Positions 9,016-16,252 of a stretch of 64,000 bases of DNA are shown piece by piece (position 1 is the first letter of the stretch; every line of letters starts with the position of its first letter). Origin of the DNA: Prevotella falsenii DSM 22864 = JCM 15124 (GTDB lineage: Bacteria; Bacteroidota; Bacteroidia; Bacteroidales; Bacteroidaceae); NCBI RefSeq assembly GCF_000613945.1, contig NZ_BAJY01000004.1, positions 1-64,000 on the forward strand, read 5' to 3'. The position numbers were made by a program, and so were the translations under genes. The notes beneath the pieces were generated by a model. It was not told where the DNA came from, ran no database searches, and saw nothing but the letters and a program-made list of their open reading frames with translations.

Positions 9016-10340
9016 ATGAAGCGATTAATATTTGTATCCGTATTGTTACTTCAAACAATTATCTGCACAATGTCTGCTGGCAATTTCAATGATGGAAAGT
9101 TGAGCAGACAGCAAGCCATTAACGATTTGGACAGCTTGGTTTATATGTTGTGCGAGGTGCACCCCAATATATTTTCGGTGTGTACACCCACCACTTTCCT
9201 TTCTCAAGCGAATGCCATTAAGCAGGCATTTCCGGACAGCTTGACCACGCTCGACTTCTATCGGAGCGTTGCACCCTTGGTGGTTGCCGTTGGCGATGGG
9301 CATACAGCACTTTCCTTTCCTTATGAAGATACTTTCGGAAAGGAAATGCCACGCTTTCCTTTAATGGTTTCAGTTGATGCCAACGACTCTACGATTACCA
9401 CGCGCGGAACTTTGTTTGGTGTTCCTGAAGGAGCGAAAATAGTTTCGATTAATGGTGTAAGCAGCAAGGAAATGATAGAAAAGATGTTACCTTATGCGTC
9501 GGGCGAGCGTACCTTCTTCAAGCTAACAAATGTGAGCAACGGGTTTCTTGCTTATTTCTATATGCTGTATAATGCTGATGAATACGACATACAATACATC
9601 AAAAACGGCAAAATTATAAGTCGAAAAATGCGTGGCGTTTCGTTGGAAGAAAAGCAAAAGGAGATGAAACGTGGCATGAAAGAAGTGCCACAGAACAAAT
9701 CTGCGAGTTACCGCATCATCAATAAGAAAGCAGCTTTGCTGACCGTGCCTCATTTTATGAATGTGCAGGAATTGGCAGACACGTGCTGCAAGATGGTAGC
9801 AGATTTGAATACGCGCCACATAAAGAACCTTATAATAGATGTCCGCGATAATGGTGGGGGTTCTTCAAAAGCGGTAGACAGCTTACTTTCGTATATTGCA
9901 AAGACACCATACATACAGTTTGAAAAAGTATGGACAAAGGTTACACCGATTACACAAAAGTTGATGCGCCGCCAATACGCCCAAGGCGTGAACTTTTATG
10001 TAAATGACAAGATGATGCAACCGAAGTCCAATGCTGCACAACGCTATAATGGAAAGGTATGGGTGCTTATGAACCATCATTCTTTTTCGGCGGCAGCAAG
10101 TTTCGTATGGACGGTTAAGGCTTTCAAAATCGGCACACTTGTGGTGAAGAAGCCGGCGGAATGAATGTTGCCTACGGCGATGTTGTTATGTATGCGTTGC
10201 CTCAATCCAAATTGCAAGTTGCTATATCGTTCAAGCGTTTTTGGCTTTTCGGTGCCGATGAGAACAATATACATGGTGCACTGCCTGATATAAAAGTGGA
10301 AAGTAGCAAGGCTTTGGAAACGGTATTGGAAAGAATTTAG
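9016..10340 (+). pseudogene. S41-family (C-terminal processing-type) peptidase, frameshifted
   Basis: A secreted serine peptidase of family S41. It has a signal peptide (residues 1-20), an N-terminal helical bundle, a PDZ-like region (G-V-P-E-G-A-K-I-V-S-I-N-G near residue 140), and a core with I-I-D-V-R-D-N-G-G-G-S near 275 and the nucleophile region HHSFSAAASF near 355. Frame 1 stops at 10164. Right after 10144 another frame continues with G-E-E-A-G-G-M-N-V-A-Y and runs to a stop at 10340, giving the expected family C-terminus. Restoring one G in the GG at 10143-10144 yields L-V-G-E-E, the family consensus. This is either a real pseudogene or a one-base sequencing error. Confidence 0.85.
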
Positions 10341-10416
10341 CATTAACACGCATTGTTTTTTCTTCGTTTCAAAATTGTTGGCACTTGCTTTTAGTGCTTA
10401 GATACATATTTCTTTT

Positions 10417-10459
10417 ACGCTCTCAAACCTTTCCGTTATATGGGTTTGAGAGCGTTTTT
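10417..10459 (+). terminator. rho-independent terminator after the S41 peptidase
   Basis: A 13-bp perfect stem (ACGCTCTCAAACC/GGTTTGAGAGCGT), 13-nt loop, then TTTTT. Ends the 5565-10340 gene set. Confidence 0.8.
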
Positions 10460-10520
10460 CTTATATTTCCTCTTTGCCCGTGCTAAGGCTTTATACTGCG
10501 TTTGCACTACTCGAAAGAAT

Positions 10521-10605
10521 TATTTACGTGTAAATAATTTCTTTTTTACACGTAAATAAATATTTCTTTACGTGTAAGTAAATATTTATTTACATGTAAA
10601 GAAAT
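10521..10605. repeat. four-unit 22-bp palindromic repeat array
   Basis: Four copies of a palindromic core, TTTACGTGTAAA, TTTACACGTAAA, TTTACGTGTAAG and TTTACATGTAAA. Their ACryGT centres start at 10526, 10548, 10570 and 10592, exactly 22 bp apart, with A/T-rich linkers. The spacing puts all four on one DNA face. It lies downstream of a terminator and about 430 bp upstream of the first HA2 gene. An operator array for a dimeric regulator, or iterons, would look like this. No known operator was recognised. Confidence 0.7.
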
Positions 10606-10840
10606 TAAATTAGGCTTACTAAAAGAACACAAAACAAATAAAAACAGAAAGTTAAATATGTTTCAGGAAGAAGAACCGATGGGGTAATGGTTATGAAAAA
10701 GCGGCATCTCACGTTTTTCATGGTGTTTTTCCCATAAAACCACCGTTCGGTCAAAGTTATTTAAACTGATACCTTATATTATTCTGTAATGGTAAAATTA
10801 AAAAATATTAGGAATATTTTAATGTTTAAAAAAAATATAT

Positions 10841-10848
10841 TATTTTTG
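10841..10848 (+). promoter_or_regulatory. candidate -7 promoter element for the first HA2 gene
   Basis: TATTTTTG matches TAnnTTTG. The expected -33 position (10817-10820) reads TTTT, not TTTG, so the promoter is imperfect. Transcription from about 10855 would give a leader of roughly 180 nt that includes the structured element at 10976. Confidence 0.45.
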
Positions 10849-10975
10849 CACAAAGTAGTACCGGCGAACGGCATAATTGCGTCTGTGCAAGCGTCGCCCC
10901 ATGCGCAGCAGCCCATGAAACCTAAAACAGCTACGACGAAAAAAGATATAAACGTAAAAACCTAATTCATCACAG

Positions 10976-11037
10976 AACGCCCAAACCTCCGTACGGCGTA
11001 GCTCTGAAAAGAGTTTTAACAGGGAGGCTTTACTATT
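10976..11037 (+). promoter_or_regulatory. structured mRNA leader with sequestered RBS, copy A
   Basis: A leader directly before the HA2 gene at 11038, shared with 13102-13163. Stem P1 pairs ACGCC (10977-10981) with GGCGT (10995-10999). A hairpin at 11000-11015 has a GAAA tetraloop. CCTCC (10986-10990), inside the P1 loop, is exactly complementary to GGAGG (11023-11027), which lies 10 nt before the ATG, so pairing would form a pseudoknot burying a Shine-Dalgarno-like sequence. Comparison with copy B shows a U-A to C-G compensatory change in the hairpin and a GAAA to GCAA loop change that keeps the GNRA class. This is a riboswitch-like layout; the ligand is unknown. Confidence 0.7.
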
Positions 11038-12885
11038 ATGGTCTATCAATTACTAAAGAACATGTATGCAGTAATTGCAGCAATGTTCGTGGCAATGTTC
11101 GCTTTGCCTGCCACGGCGCAGTCGCAAGGCAAGGCAAAAATCATTCTCGAAGCACACAATCTATGGGGCGATGGCAGCGGCTATCAGATGTTGCTCGATG
11201 CCGACCACAACCTTTACGGCAGCAAAATTCCTAAAACCGGTCCGTTGTGGAACGACGCCAATCCGCCTGCCGACCTGTACGATGGTTTCGAATACAAAAT
11301 TCCGGCAGACGCCGACCCTTCTACCGAGCCCAAGCACATGGTGGTTGATGGCGAAGACTTCGTGGAAATTCCTGCCGGAGTGTACGATTTCTGCATCGTT
11401 TCGCCACAGAAAGGCAAGAAAATATGGATTGCAAACAACGAACTTGACCCGACAAGAGCCGACGACTACACTTTCGAGGCAGGCAAGATATACCGCTTCA
11501 CCATCGTCTTCGTGGGCGGAAATAACAAGGACGGTGCGAAACTTACCATCATAGACTCGAACGAAAAGTACGACCTATCTATTGCGGGCACTACCGTAAA
11601 CGCTGTAAACTGCACCAATCTTGCTACCATTCCCGGCGTAAAAGGCAAGGTTAGTTACGATAAAACCTCGAAAACGCTCTTCCTCGAAAACGCTACCATC
11701 ACCACAACGGGCACCACGCTGCCTATCGAATCAAAGATAGACGGAATGAAGATAGACGTGAAAGGCAACAACACAATCACTTCCGGCGGTGTTGCAGCTA
11801 TCTCGATAGAAAATGCAAAATGCTTTGTCAAGGGTGGCGGAAGCCTTAAACTGAGCGCAAAAGACTATGGCATGTACGCCAAGGGCGATGCGTCGGTAAC
11901 CGTAGACGGGTGTATGATAGAGTCTGACGGAGCTTTCGGCAGCGACAGCAAGAATGCCGAAATGGCCATCAAGCGATGCGATGCAACCATAAAGGGGCGC
12001 GACTTCGGAACTATCAGCGGTATTAAGAATTTCGTTATCGAAGGTTGCAGAATCATAGAACCTGCAGGTGCGAAGTACGACAAGAACCTGAAGGCAGTTG
12101 CGCTCAATGGCGCAATGGTGAAAAGCGACATCGTTATCGAGACATCAGAATACGATTTGTCTGTCGCCGGCAGAATGGTAACAAAGGACAACTGCGACGA
12201 CCTCACCGTAATTCAAGGCGTTAAAGGAAAGGTTAGCTACGACCACAAGACGAAGACACTTACGTTGGAGGACGCCACCATCAAGGCTGCGTCCGGTGCA
12301 AAAGCCATCTACTCGTGGATTGATGGCTTGACAATCAAGGTTATCGGCAAGAACCAACTCACGTCAAATACCACAACGCTCACCTTCCTCAAGCCTATCA
12401 CCATTACAGGCGGTGGTGTGCTCGATGTGGAGAGTGCGCTCGACAATGCCATTTTCGCAACTCGCACCAACCTTACCATCGAAGAATGTACCGTAAATGC
12501 CACATCTCCGGGCTACGGCGTTACGGGTCTCGACGGCGAAAGCAACGAAACGCTGACCGTTCGTAATGCTACGCTGACCGCAAAAGGCACCGACGAGGCT
12601 TCCATCGGCAAGTTTACTTCGCTCATCATGGAGGGCTGTGCCATTACAAAACCGGAGGGAGCAACCTTCAATCCGGCACTCCACGGCGTGGTATTGGGCG
12701 GCATGCTGGTCAAGGAAAGGGTAGAAATAACCAAGGGCGCATCGGGTATTGCCACCCCAACAGCAAAGACCGTTACCGTAAAGCGTGGCACTTACACCCT
12801 CAGCGGCGTCCGCTTGTCTGACGATTTGAACAGTTTGCCAAAGGGAATCTATATCGTAGACGGTAAGAAAGTAGTGAAAAAGTAA
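11038..12885 (+). CDS. secreted HA2/DUF2436 protein with beta-helix-like repeats
   Basis: 615 aa. A Sec signal peptide (about 1-28, ending A-T-A-Q) is followed by a DUF2436 domain (about 33-178; ILEAHNLWGDGSGYQ, LLDADHNLYGSKIP, E-I-P-A-G-V-Y-D-F). This is the HA2 haemoglobin-binding module of Porphyromonas Kgp/RgpA/HagA, here without any protease domain. Two ~190-residue repeats follow, each opening Y-D-L-S-x-A-G and containing V-K-G-K-V-S-Y-D and short N/T/I-rich strands, suggesting parallel beta-helix rungs. The C-terminus L-P-K-G-I-Y-I-V-D-G-K-K-V-V is a common Prevotella surface-protein ending and may be a sorting signal. It is probably a surface or secreted haem/haemoglobin binder (inference). 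The next gene is a shorter paralogue with the same leader. Confidence 0.85.
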   Translation: MVYQLLKNMYAVIAAMFVAMFALPATAQSQGKAKIILEAHNLWGDGSGYQMLLDADHNLYGSKIPKTGPLWNDANPPADLYDGFEYKIPADADPSTEPKHMVVDGEDFVEIPAGVYDFCIVSPQKGKKIWIANNELDPTRADDYTFEAGKIYRFTIVFVGGNNKDGAKLTIIDSNEKYDLSIAGTTVNAVNCTNLATIPGVKGKVSYDKTSKTLFLENATITTTGTTLPIESKIDGMKIDVKGNNTITSGGVAAISIENAKCFVKGGGSLKLSAKDYGMYAKGDASVTVDGCMIESDGAFGSDSKNAEMAIKRCDATIKGRDFGTISGIKNFVIEGCRIIEPAGAKYDKNLKAVALNGAMVKSDIVIETSEYDLSVAGRMVTKDNCDDLTVIQGVKGKVSYDHKTKTLTLEDATIKAASGAKAIYSWIDGLTIKVIGKNQLTSNTTTLTFLKPITITGGGVLDVESALDNAIFATRTNLTIEECTVNATSPGYGVTGLDGESNETLTVRNATLTAKGTDEASIGKFTSLIMEGCAITKPEGATFNPALHGVVLGGMLVKERVEITKGASGIATPTAKTVTVKRGTYTLSGVRLSDDLNSLPKGIYIVDGKKVVKK

Positions 12886-12896
12886 AACCTATTTTG

Positions 12897-12923
12897 AAGG
12901 AGCGCGGCACGTTTGCGCTCCTT
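12897..12923 (+). terminator. hairpin after the first HA2 gene
   Basis: A 9-bp stem AAGGAGCGC/GCGCTCCTT with a 9-nt loop, 12 nt after the stop. The following T-run is poor, so it may be a weak terminator or an mRNA-protecting hairpin. The 12924-13100 stretch beyond it shows no gene or further motif. Confidence 0.45.
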
Positions 12924-13101
12924 ACGCTCTTTCGTAGCTTTATTTTGGTCTTCCGTTAAATGCGTAGACAACCGGCATTGAAATACATTGAGCCGCTCTG
13001 TGCCTCGGTCGGATAAAGTTGCAGCATCTTTCGTACCCGGCTTGTTTGCAGGCATTCATCACTTACAGAAGTTACATTACATTTAAAACCTATCATTTTT
13101 T

Positions 13102-13163
13102 AACGCCCAAACCTCCGATACGGCGTTACTCCGCAAGGAGTTTCAACAGGGAGGACAAATATT
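13102..13163 (+). promoter_or_regulatory. structured mRNA leader with sequestered RBS, copy B
   Basis: The second copy, directly before the HA2 gene at 13164. P1 is ACGCC (13103-13107) with GGCGT (13122-13126). The hairpin ACTCC-GCAA-GGAGT is at 13128-13141. CCTCC (13112-13116) can pair with GGAGG (13150-13154), 9 nt before the ATG. The stem differs from copy A at a paired position on both sides, which supports a real RNA fold. Confidence 0.7.
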
Positions 13164-13829
13164 ATGAAGAAACCATTACTTACTTTTTTCAACGCAGCAA
13201 TAGCTGCGCTCTTCGTCGCCATGCTTGCATTACCCACCACGGCATGCGCACAAGACAAGGCAAAAGTCATTCTCGAAGCACACAATCCGTGGCAGGACGG
13301 TAGCGGATTTCAGCTTTTGCTCGATGCCGACCACAACTTATATGGCAGTAAAATTCCAATTAACGGTCCTCTATGGAACGATGAGAACCCGCCGGCCGAC
13401 CTCTACGACGACTTTGAATTTAAGATTCCGGAAAATGCCGACCCTGTTCTGGATACCAAGAACATTCTTGTAGACGGCGAAATGGCTTTGGATATTCCCG
13501 CAGGCATCTACGACTACTGCGTCGCAGCCCCACAGAAAGGCTATAAAATATGGATTGTCGGCAAGAAATTAGACCCTTCGGCAGGCGACGACTACCACTT
13601 TGAAGCAGGCAAAACCTACCGTTTTTCGATAGAGATTGTAGGCACTTCTGTAGAAGATGCGGTAAGAATAACGGTTACAGAAACCTCTGCAGGCATCGAC
13701 ACGCTTATCGACCGCACTGCCAAAACCGACCACCGCATCTACAACCTTAACGGCACGCGCCTTTCAGGCAAGCTGCAAGACCTACCCAAAGGTATATATA
13801 TCGTAAACGGGAAGAAAGTTGTGTTGTAG
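13164..13829 (+). CDS. secreted HA2/DUF2436 domain protein (short paralogue)
   Basis: 221 aa. The signal peptide (about 1-31) ends T-A-C-A-Q-D; the Cys in it is not in a clear lipobox. A single DUF2436/HA2 domain (about 34-178) contains ILEAHNPWQDGSGFQ, LLDADHNLYGSKIP and DIPAGIYDYC. A linker then runs straight to a C-terminal L-P-K-G-I-Y-I-V-N-G-K-K-V-V-L tail like that of the paralogue at 11038. The beta-helix repeats of the larger protein are absent. The two genes and their leaders look like a tandem duplication followed by gain or loss of the repeat region. Likely role: secreted haemoglobin/haem capture (by homology to HA2). Confidence 0.85.
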   Translation: MKKPLLTFFNAAIAALFVAMLALPTTACAQDKAKVILEAHNPWQDGSGFQLLLDADHNLYGSKIPINGPLWNDENPPADLYDDFEFKIPENADPVLDTKNILVDGEMALDIPAGIYDYCVAAPQKGYKIWIVGKKLDPSAGDDYHFEAGKTYRFSIEIVGTSVEDAVRITVTETSAGIDTLIDRTAKTDHRIYNLNGTRLSGKLQDLPKGIYIVNGKKVVL

Positions 13830-13840
13830 CCGAACAGGTA

Positions 13841-13898
13841 TCTGGAATTCCTAGGAATACTAGGGATTCTAGTTTTTCTAAGCTCTATAGGAGTAGGG
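13841..13898. repeat. CTAG-rich short repeat tract
   Basis: A cluster of overlapping CCTAGGAAT, ACTAGGGATTCTAG and CTATAGGAG words. Similar CTAG/TATAGG-rich tracts occur at 45986-46042 and 62582-62636, with weaker versions near 30850 and 51800, all intergenic. CTAG is usually rare in bacterial DNA, so clustering is notable. Function unknown. Confidence 0.5.
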
Positions 13899-13908
13899 TA
13901 TAAACACC

Positions 13909-13940
13909 AAAAGTCCGCAAGCACATGCTTGCGGACTTTT
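13909..13940. terminator. bidirectional terminator between HA2 gene and tRNA genes
   Basis: A 15-bp perfect stem AAAAGTCCGCAAGCA with a CA loop. Poly-T/poly-A flanks allow termination on both strands, serving the HA2 gene (+) and the tRNA-Glu transcript (-). Confidence 0.75.
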
Positions 13941-13944
13941 GATG

Positions 13945-14016
13945 TAGTCGGTACGAGAATCGAACTCGTATGCCAAGATTGAGAATCTTGTATCCTAACC
14001 GTTAGATGAACCGACC
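13945..14016 (-). tRNA. tRNA-Glu (CTC)
   Basis: A 72-nt cloverleaf on the minus strand. The acceptor GGTCGGT pairs with ACCGACT (G1-U72 wobble, discriminator A). The anticodon stem-loop is CAAGA-TTCTCAA-TCTTG with anticodon CTC, and the T arm is ACGAG-TTCGATT-CTCGT. CCA is not encoded. Confidence 0.9.
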
Positions 14017-14047
14017 CTGTTATCGTTGATTTTCCCCCGAAGGGTGG

Positions 14048-14133
14048 CGGAAGGAGGGGATTCGAACCCCCGGTACGGTAACCCGCACGTCAGTTTAGCA
14101 AACTGGTGGTTTCAGCCACTCACCCATCCTTCC
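14048..14133 (-). tRNA. tRNA-Ser (GCT)
   Basis: An 86-nt class II tRNA. The acceptor GGAAGGA/TCCTTCC has discriminator G, the anticodon loop TTGCTAA gives GCT, there is a long variable arm, and the T arm is GGGGG-TTCGAAT-CCCCC. It lies 31 bp upstream of the tRNA-Glu on the same strand, so the two are probably co-transcribed. Confidence 0.9.
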
Positions 14134-14242
14134 TATTCAAAGCTTGGTAACCAAGTTGCCAAGTCTTTTTTCAAATGCTGTGCAAAGGTACTATATATTT
14201 TCTATTCTTACAAATTTTTTGGTAGCTTTTTTCGTATATTGT

Positions 14243-15028
14243 TTAAATATCTAATCGCCAAAGCAGTTCTGTAAGCCCTTTCGGAAGAGGTTTTAGCGAT
14301 GGGGTAGTAGGGTAGAACTTAAAGCCTTCATACTCAAAGTTCGGTAGTTCCTCCGGATTTGTTATTCTATTCCGGAGAACGTACCTCGTCATAGCTCCCC
14401 GACAGCTTTTTGCATACACGATTATATTTTTAAGTTTGTCGCCATCAAAAACCTTAAAATACGGTTGAACAACAGTAACCTCACTAAGAATCTTCTTCCA
14501 ATCGAATATGTGTTGGTATTCTTCGGTAGCCAAATGCAGCAAGATACCATCGTCAGCCTTGACCGATTTTATAAGAACATCGGTCAGCAAAGGCTTCCAA
14601 AAATCAAAAATACGTTCTCCATTACTTGCTTCCAGTGTTATTTTTCCTTCAAGACGATAGGGGTGTATTATATTGTTTGGACGCAACAAACCATACAAGA
14701 AACTTAGTATCCATAGATGATTATTGCCAAATTCCACATCGTCTGGCGTAAGCGTGTGTGCTTTTAAACACTTATAGGCTTGTCCGTTATAAGCCAAAAT
14801 AGCAGGTAGCTTATTTTCATCGTTAAAGAAATCAAGGTAATGCCGTTTAGCCGCTTGTGCCAAACTTATGCTGCACTTTAGTTCCGATTTAAGTTCTTCA
14901 ACAGAATGTTGCCCCAATTCGAGTGCAAATTTATCGGCTTCATTGCGGAACAGCGGTTCTGTAAGCCCGTCAAGGTGCACATCTGTTGCCGCATTCATTA
15001 GTTTTGCCGAGGAGAGTATTATCTGCAT
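14243..15028 (-). CDS. yaaA: YaaA-family peroxide-response protein (UPF0246)
   Basis: 261 aa, the normal length for YaaA/DUF328. In E. coli the protein limits intracellular iron and oxidative DNA damage under peroxide stress and binds DNA. Signature segments are M-Q-I-I-L-S-S-A-K at the N-terminus, A-I-L-A-Y-N-G-Q-A-Y-K near residue 76, L-S-F-L-Y-G-L-L-R-P near 110, the P-Y-R-L-E segment near 122, and a C-terminal Y-A-K-S-C-R-G-A-M-T-R-Y. It ends 12 bp after the LMW-PTP gene, so the two are probably co-transcribed from upstream of 15541. Confidence 0.93.
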   Translation of the reverse strand: MQIILSSAKLMNAATDVHLDGLTEPLFRNEADKFALELGQHSVEELKSELKCSISLAQAAKRHYLDFFNDENKLPAILAYNGQAYKCLKAHTLTPDDVEFGNNHLWILSFLYGLLRPNNIIHPYRLEGKITLEASNGERIFDFWKPLLTDVLIKSVKADDGILLHLATEEYQHIFDWKKILSEVTVVQPYFKVFDGDKLKNIIVYAKSCRGAMTRYVLRNRITNPEELPNFEYEGFKFYPTTPSLKPLPKGLTELLWRLDI

Positions 15029-15040
15029 ACTGCGTATCGT

Positions 15041-15541
15041 TTAAATTTTTATAATTGTTTCCAATAACCCTTTACACCCATCTTCTATTAAGTCTAAGGC
15101 ATATTCAAAATCTTTTGCACCGCCGTAATATGGGTCCGGCACAGATGTTTCTCCATTGTACCGGACGAAAAAGTCCTTCATCTTAACCACTTTCGCCCTT
15201 TGCTCTGCACTTTCGGCTTGATTGCAAATCTCAAAATAATTGTCATCGTCCATCACAACAATGTAGTCAAACGCATCAAAGTCTTTATTTCTGTCGAATT
15301 GTCGTGCTATATGGTTTATCTTGTAGCCTCGCTTTGCACCGTGTTCACGCATTCTCCGGTCGGGCAAATCGCCCACATGCCAGTTTCCGATTCCTGCAGA
15401 ATCGATGGTGAAATTATGCGAAAGTCCTTTGCCGGCGGTTAAATGGTGCATTACGGCATCTGCGGCAGGAGAACGACAGATATTTCCTAAACATATAAAA
15501 AGCAGGTTGTAATGACGTTCTTTATTTGTAAATGTATCCAT
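15041..15541 (-). CDS. low-molecular-weight protein-tyrosine phosphatase
   Basis: Dephosphorylates phosphotyrosine proteins; in bacteria it is often tied to tyrosine kinases of capsule export. The P-loop CLGNICRS (nucleophile Cys and catalytic Arg, near residue 17) and the general-acid loop V-P-D-P-Y-Y-G-G (near 133) are intact, and 166 aa is normal. No tyrosine kinase or polysaccharide locus is adjacent. The yaaA gene follows after 12 bp. Confidence 0.93.
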   Translation of the reverse strand: MDTFTNKERHYNLLFICLGNICRSPAADAVMHHLTAGKGLSHNFTIDSAGIGNWHVGDLPDRRMREHGAKRGYKINHIARQFDRNKDFDAFDYIVVMDDDNYFEICNQAESAEQRAKVVKMKDFFVRYNGETSVPDPYYGGAKDFEYALDLIEDGCKGLLETIIKI

Positions 15542-15647
15542 ATTCCAATATCTTTTTTATAATGAGCCTACAAATTTACTGAAAAATTATGGTTTTATGA
15601 CAGCATATTATTTATATTTCATCTTCGCATTCGTTATTATCTGATAT

Positions 15648-15834
15648 TGTAAAGATAATTCCCTTAAAAAGTGATAACTTCGTTTCGACGTTGCGAAAGC
15701 GTAGGTTTTACAACGCAAAACCTACGCTTTTACCGTGCAAAACCTACGGTTTTGGAATGCGAAACAATAGGTTTTTCAAAACGTTGATAACGAGATGGTT
15801 ATGCAATAGCTATCCTTGCGATAAATCTTTACAT
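15648..15834 (+). repeat. 22-bp-box intergenic repeat, copy 2
   Basis: Four boxes at 22-bp steps with heptamers GCGTAGG, CCTACGC, CCTACGG and CAATAGG. Boxes 1 and 2 are exact complements. Ends are TTGTAAAGATAATTC and AATCTTTAC. It lies in the long spacer between the LMW-PTP and dnaB genes. Confidence 0.85.
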
Positions 15835-15941
15835 ATTTCCTGTGTCTTAAAACCTATGCTTTTACTAACTAATGGCGATTATGATAAATAATAAAATCTA
15901 TTTCTGTCCTATCGGAATATTGCAGAAGTCGAAGTAAAAAC

Positions 15942-15986
15942 AAAAATCCACATTATGATAAAACCTTATCACGATATGGATTTTTT
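15942..15986. terminator. candidate bidirectional terminator
   Basis: AAAAATCCA and TGATAA segments pair with TTATCA and TGGATTTTT in a two-part stem, with T-runs on either strand. It probably ends transcription from dnaB (-). Confidence 0.5.
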
Positions 15987-16015
15987 AAACCTTTTGTCTT
16001 GTATTTTATTTATTA

Positions 16016-16215
16016 TAAGTAGGTGTTCATAATTAATTGACATTGTATTTACGGCTATTTCCCGGTCAGTCTGCCGTCTTGAAGAAGGAGTGTAGCGGGC
16101 TACACGACTGATGAAAGGCGACAGAATGACGGAAAAGAGACGTGAAGACGATGGCAAAGTGAAAGCATAAAAGATAAAAGCAATATAGATACGTTTAATT
16201 TTGAACACCTACTTA
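16016..16215. mobile_element. MITE-like 200-bp element, copy 2
   Basis: Exactly 200 bp with the same terminal inverted repeats as the copies at 8 and 50047. It ends 37 bp beyond the dnaB stop codon. A chance 79-codon reading frame through it is an artefact of the repeat, not a gene. Confidence 0.8.
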
Positions 16216-16252
16216 CCATTATCAATATAGAAGTTGCGTTTTTACAACAAAG

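Noticed and set aside
9016-10164. Programmed frameshifting to explain the split S41 peptidase
   Set aside because: No slippery heptamer or downstream pseudoknot is seen, and four other genes show the same kind of break, so indel or sequencing error is simpler.
13841-13898. CTAG-rich tract as a phage or tRNA attachment site, because tRNA genes lie near
   Set aside because: No integrase, no duplicated tRNA 3' end, and similar tracts occur far from tRNAs.
15969-16208. A 79-codon minus-strand reading frame, repeated at 49994-50239
   Set aside because: It lies within the 200-bp MITE copies, has no domain and recurs only because the repeat recurs.
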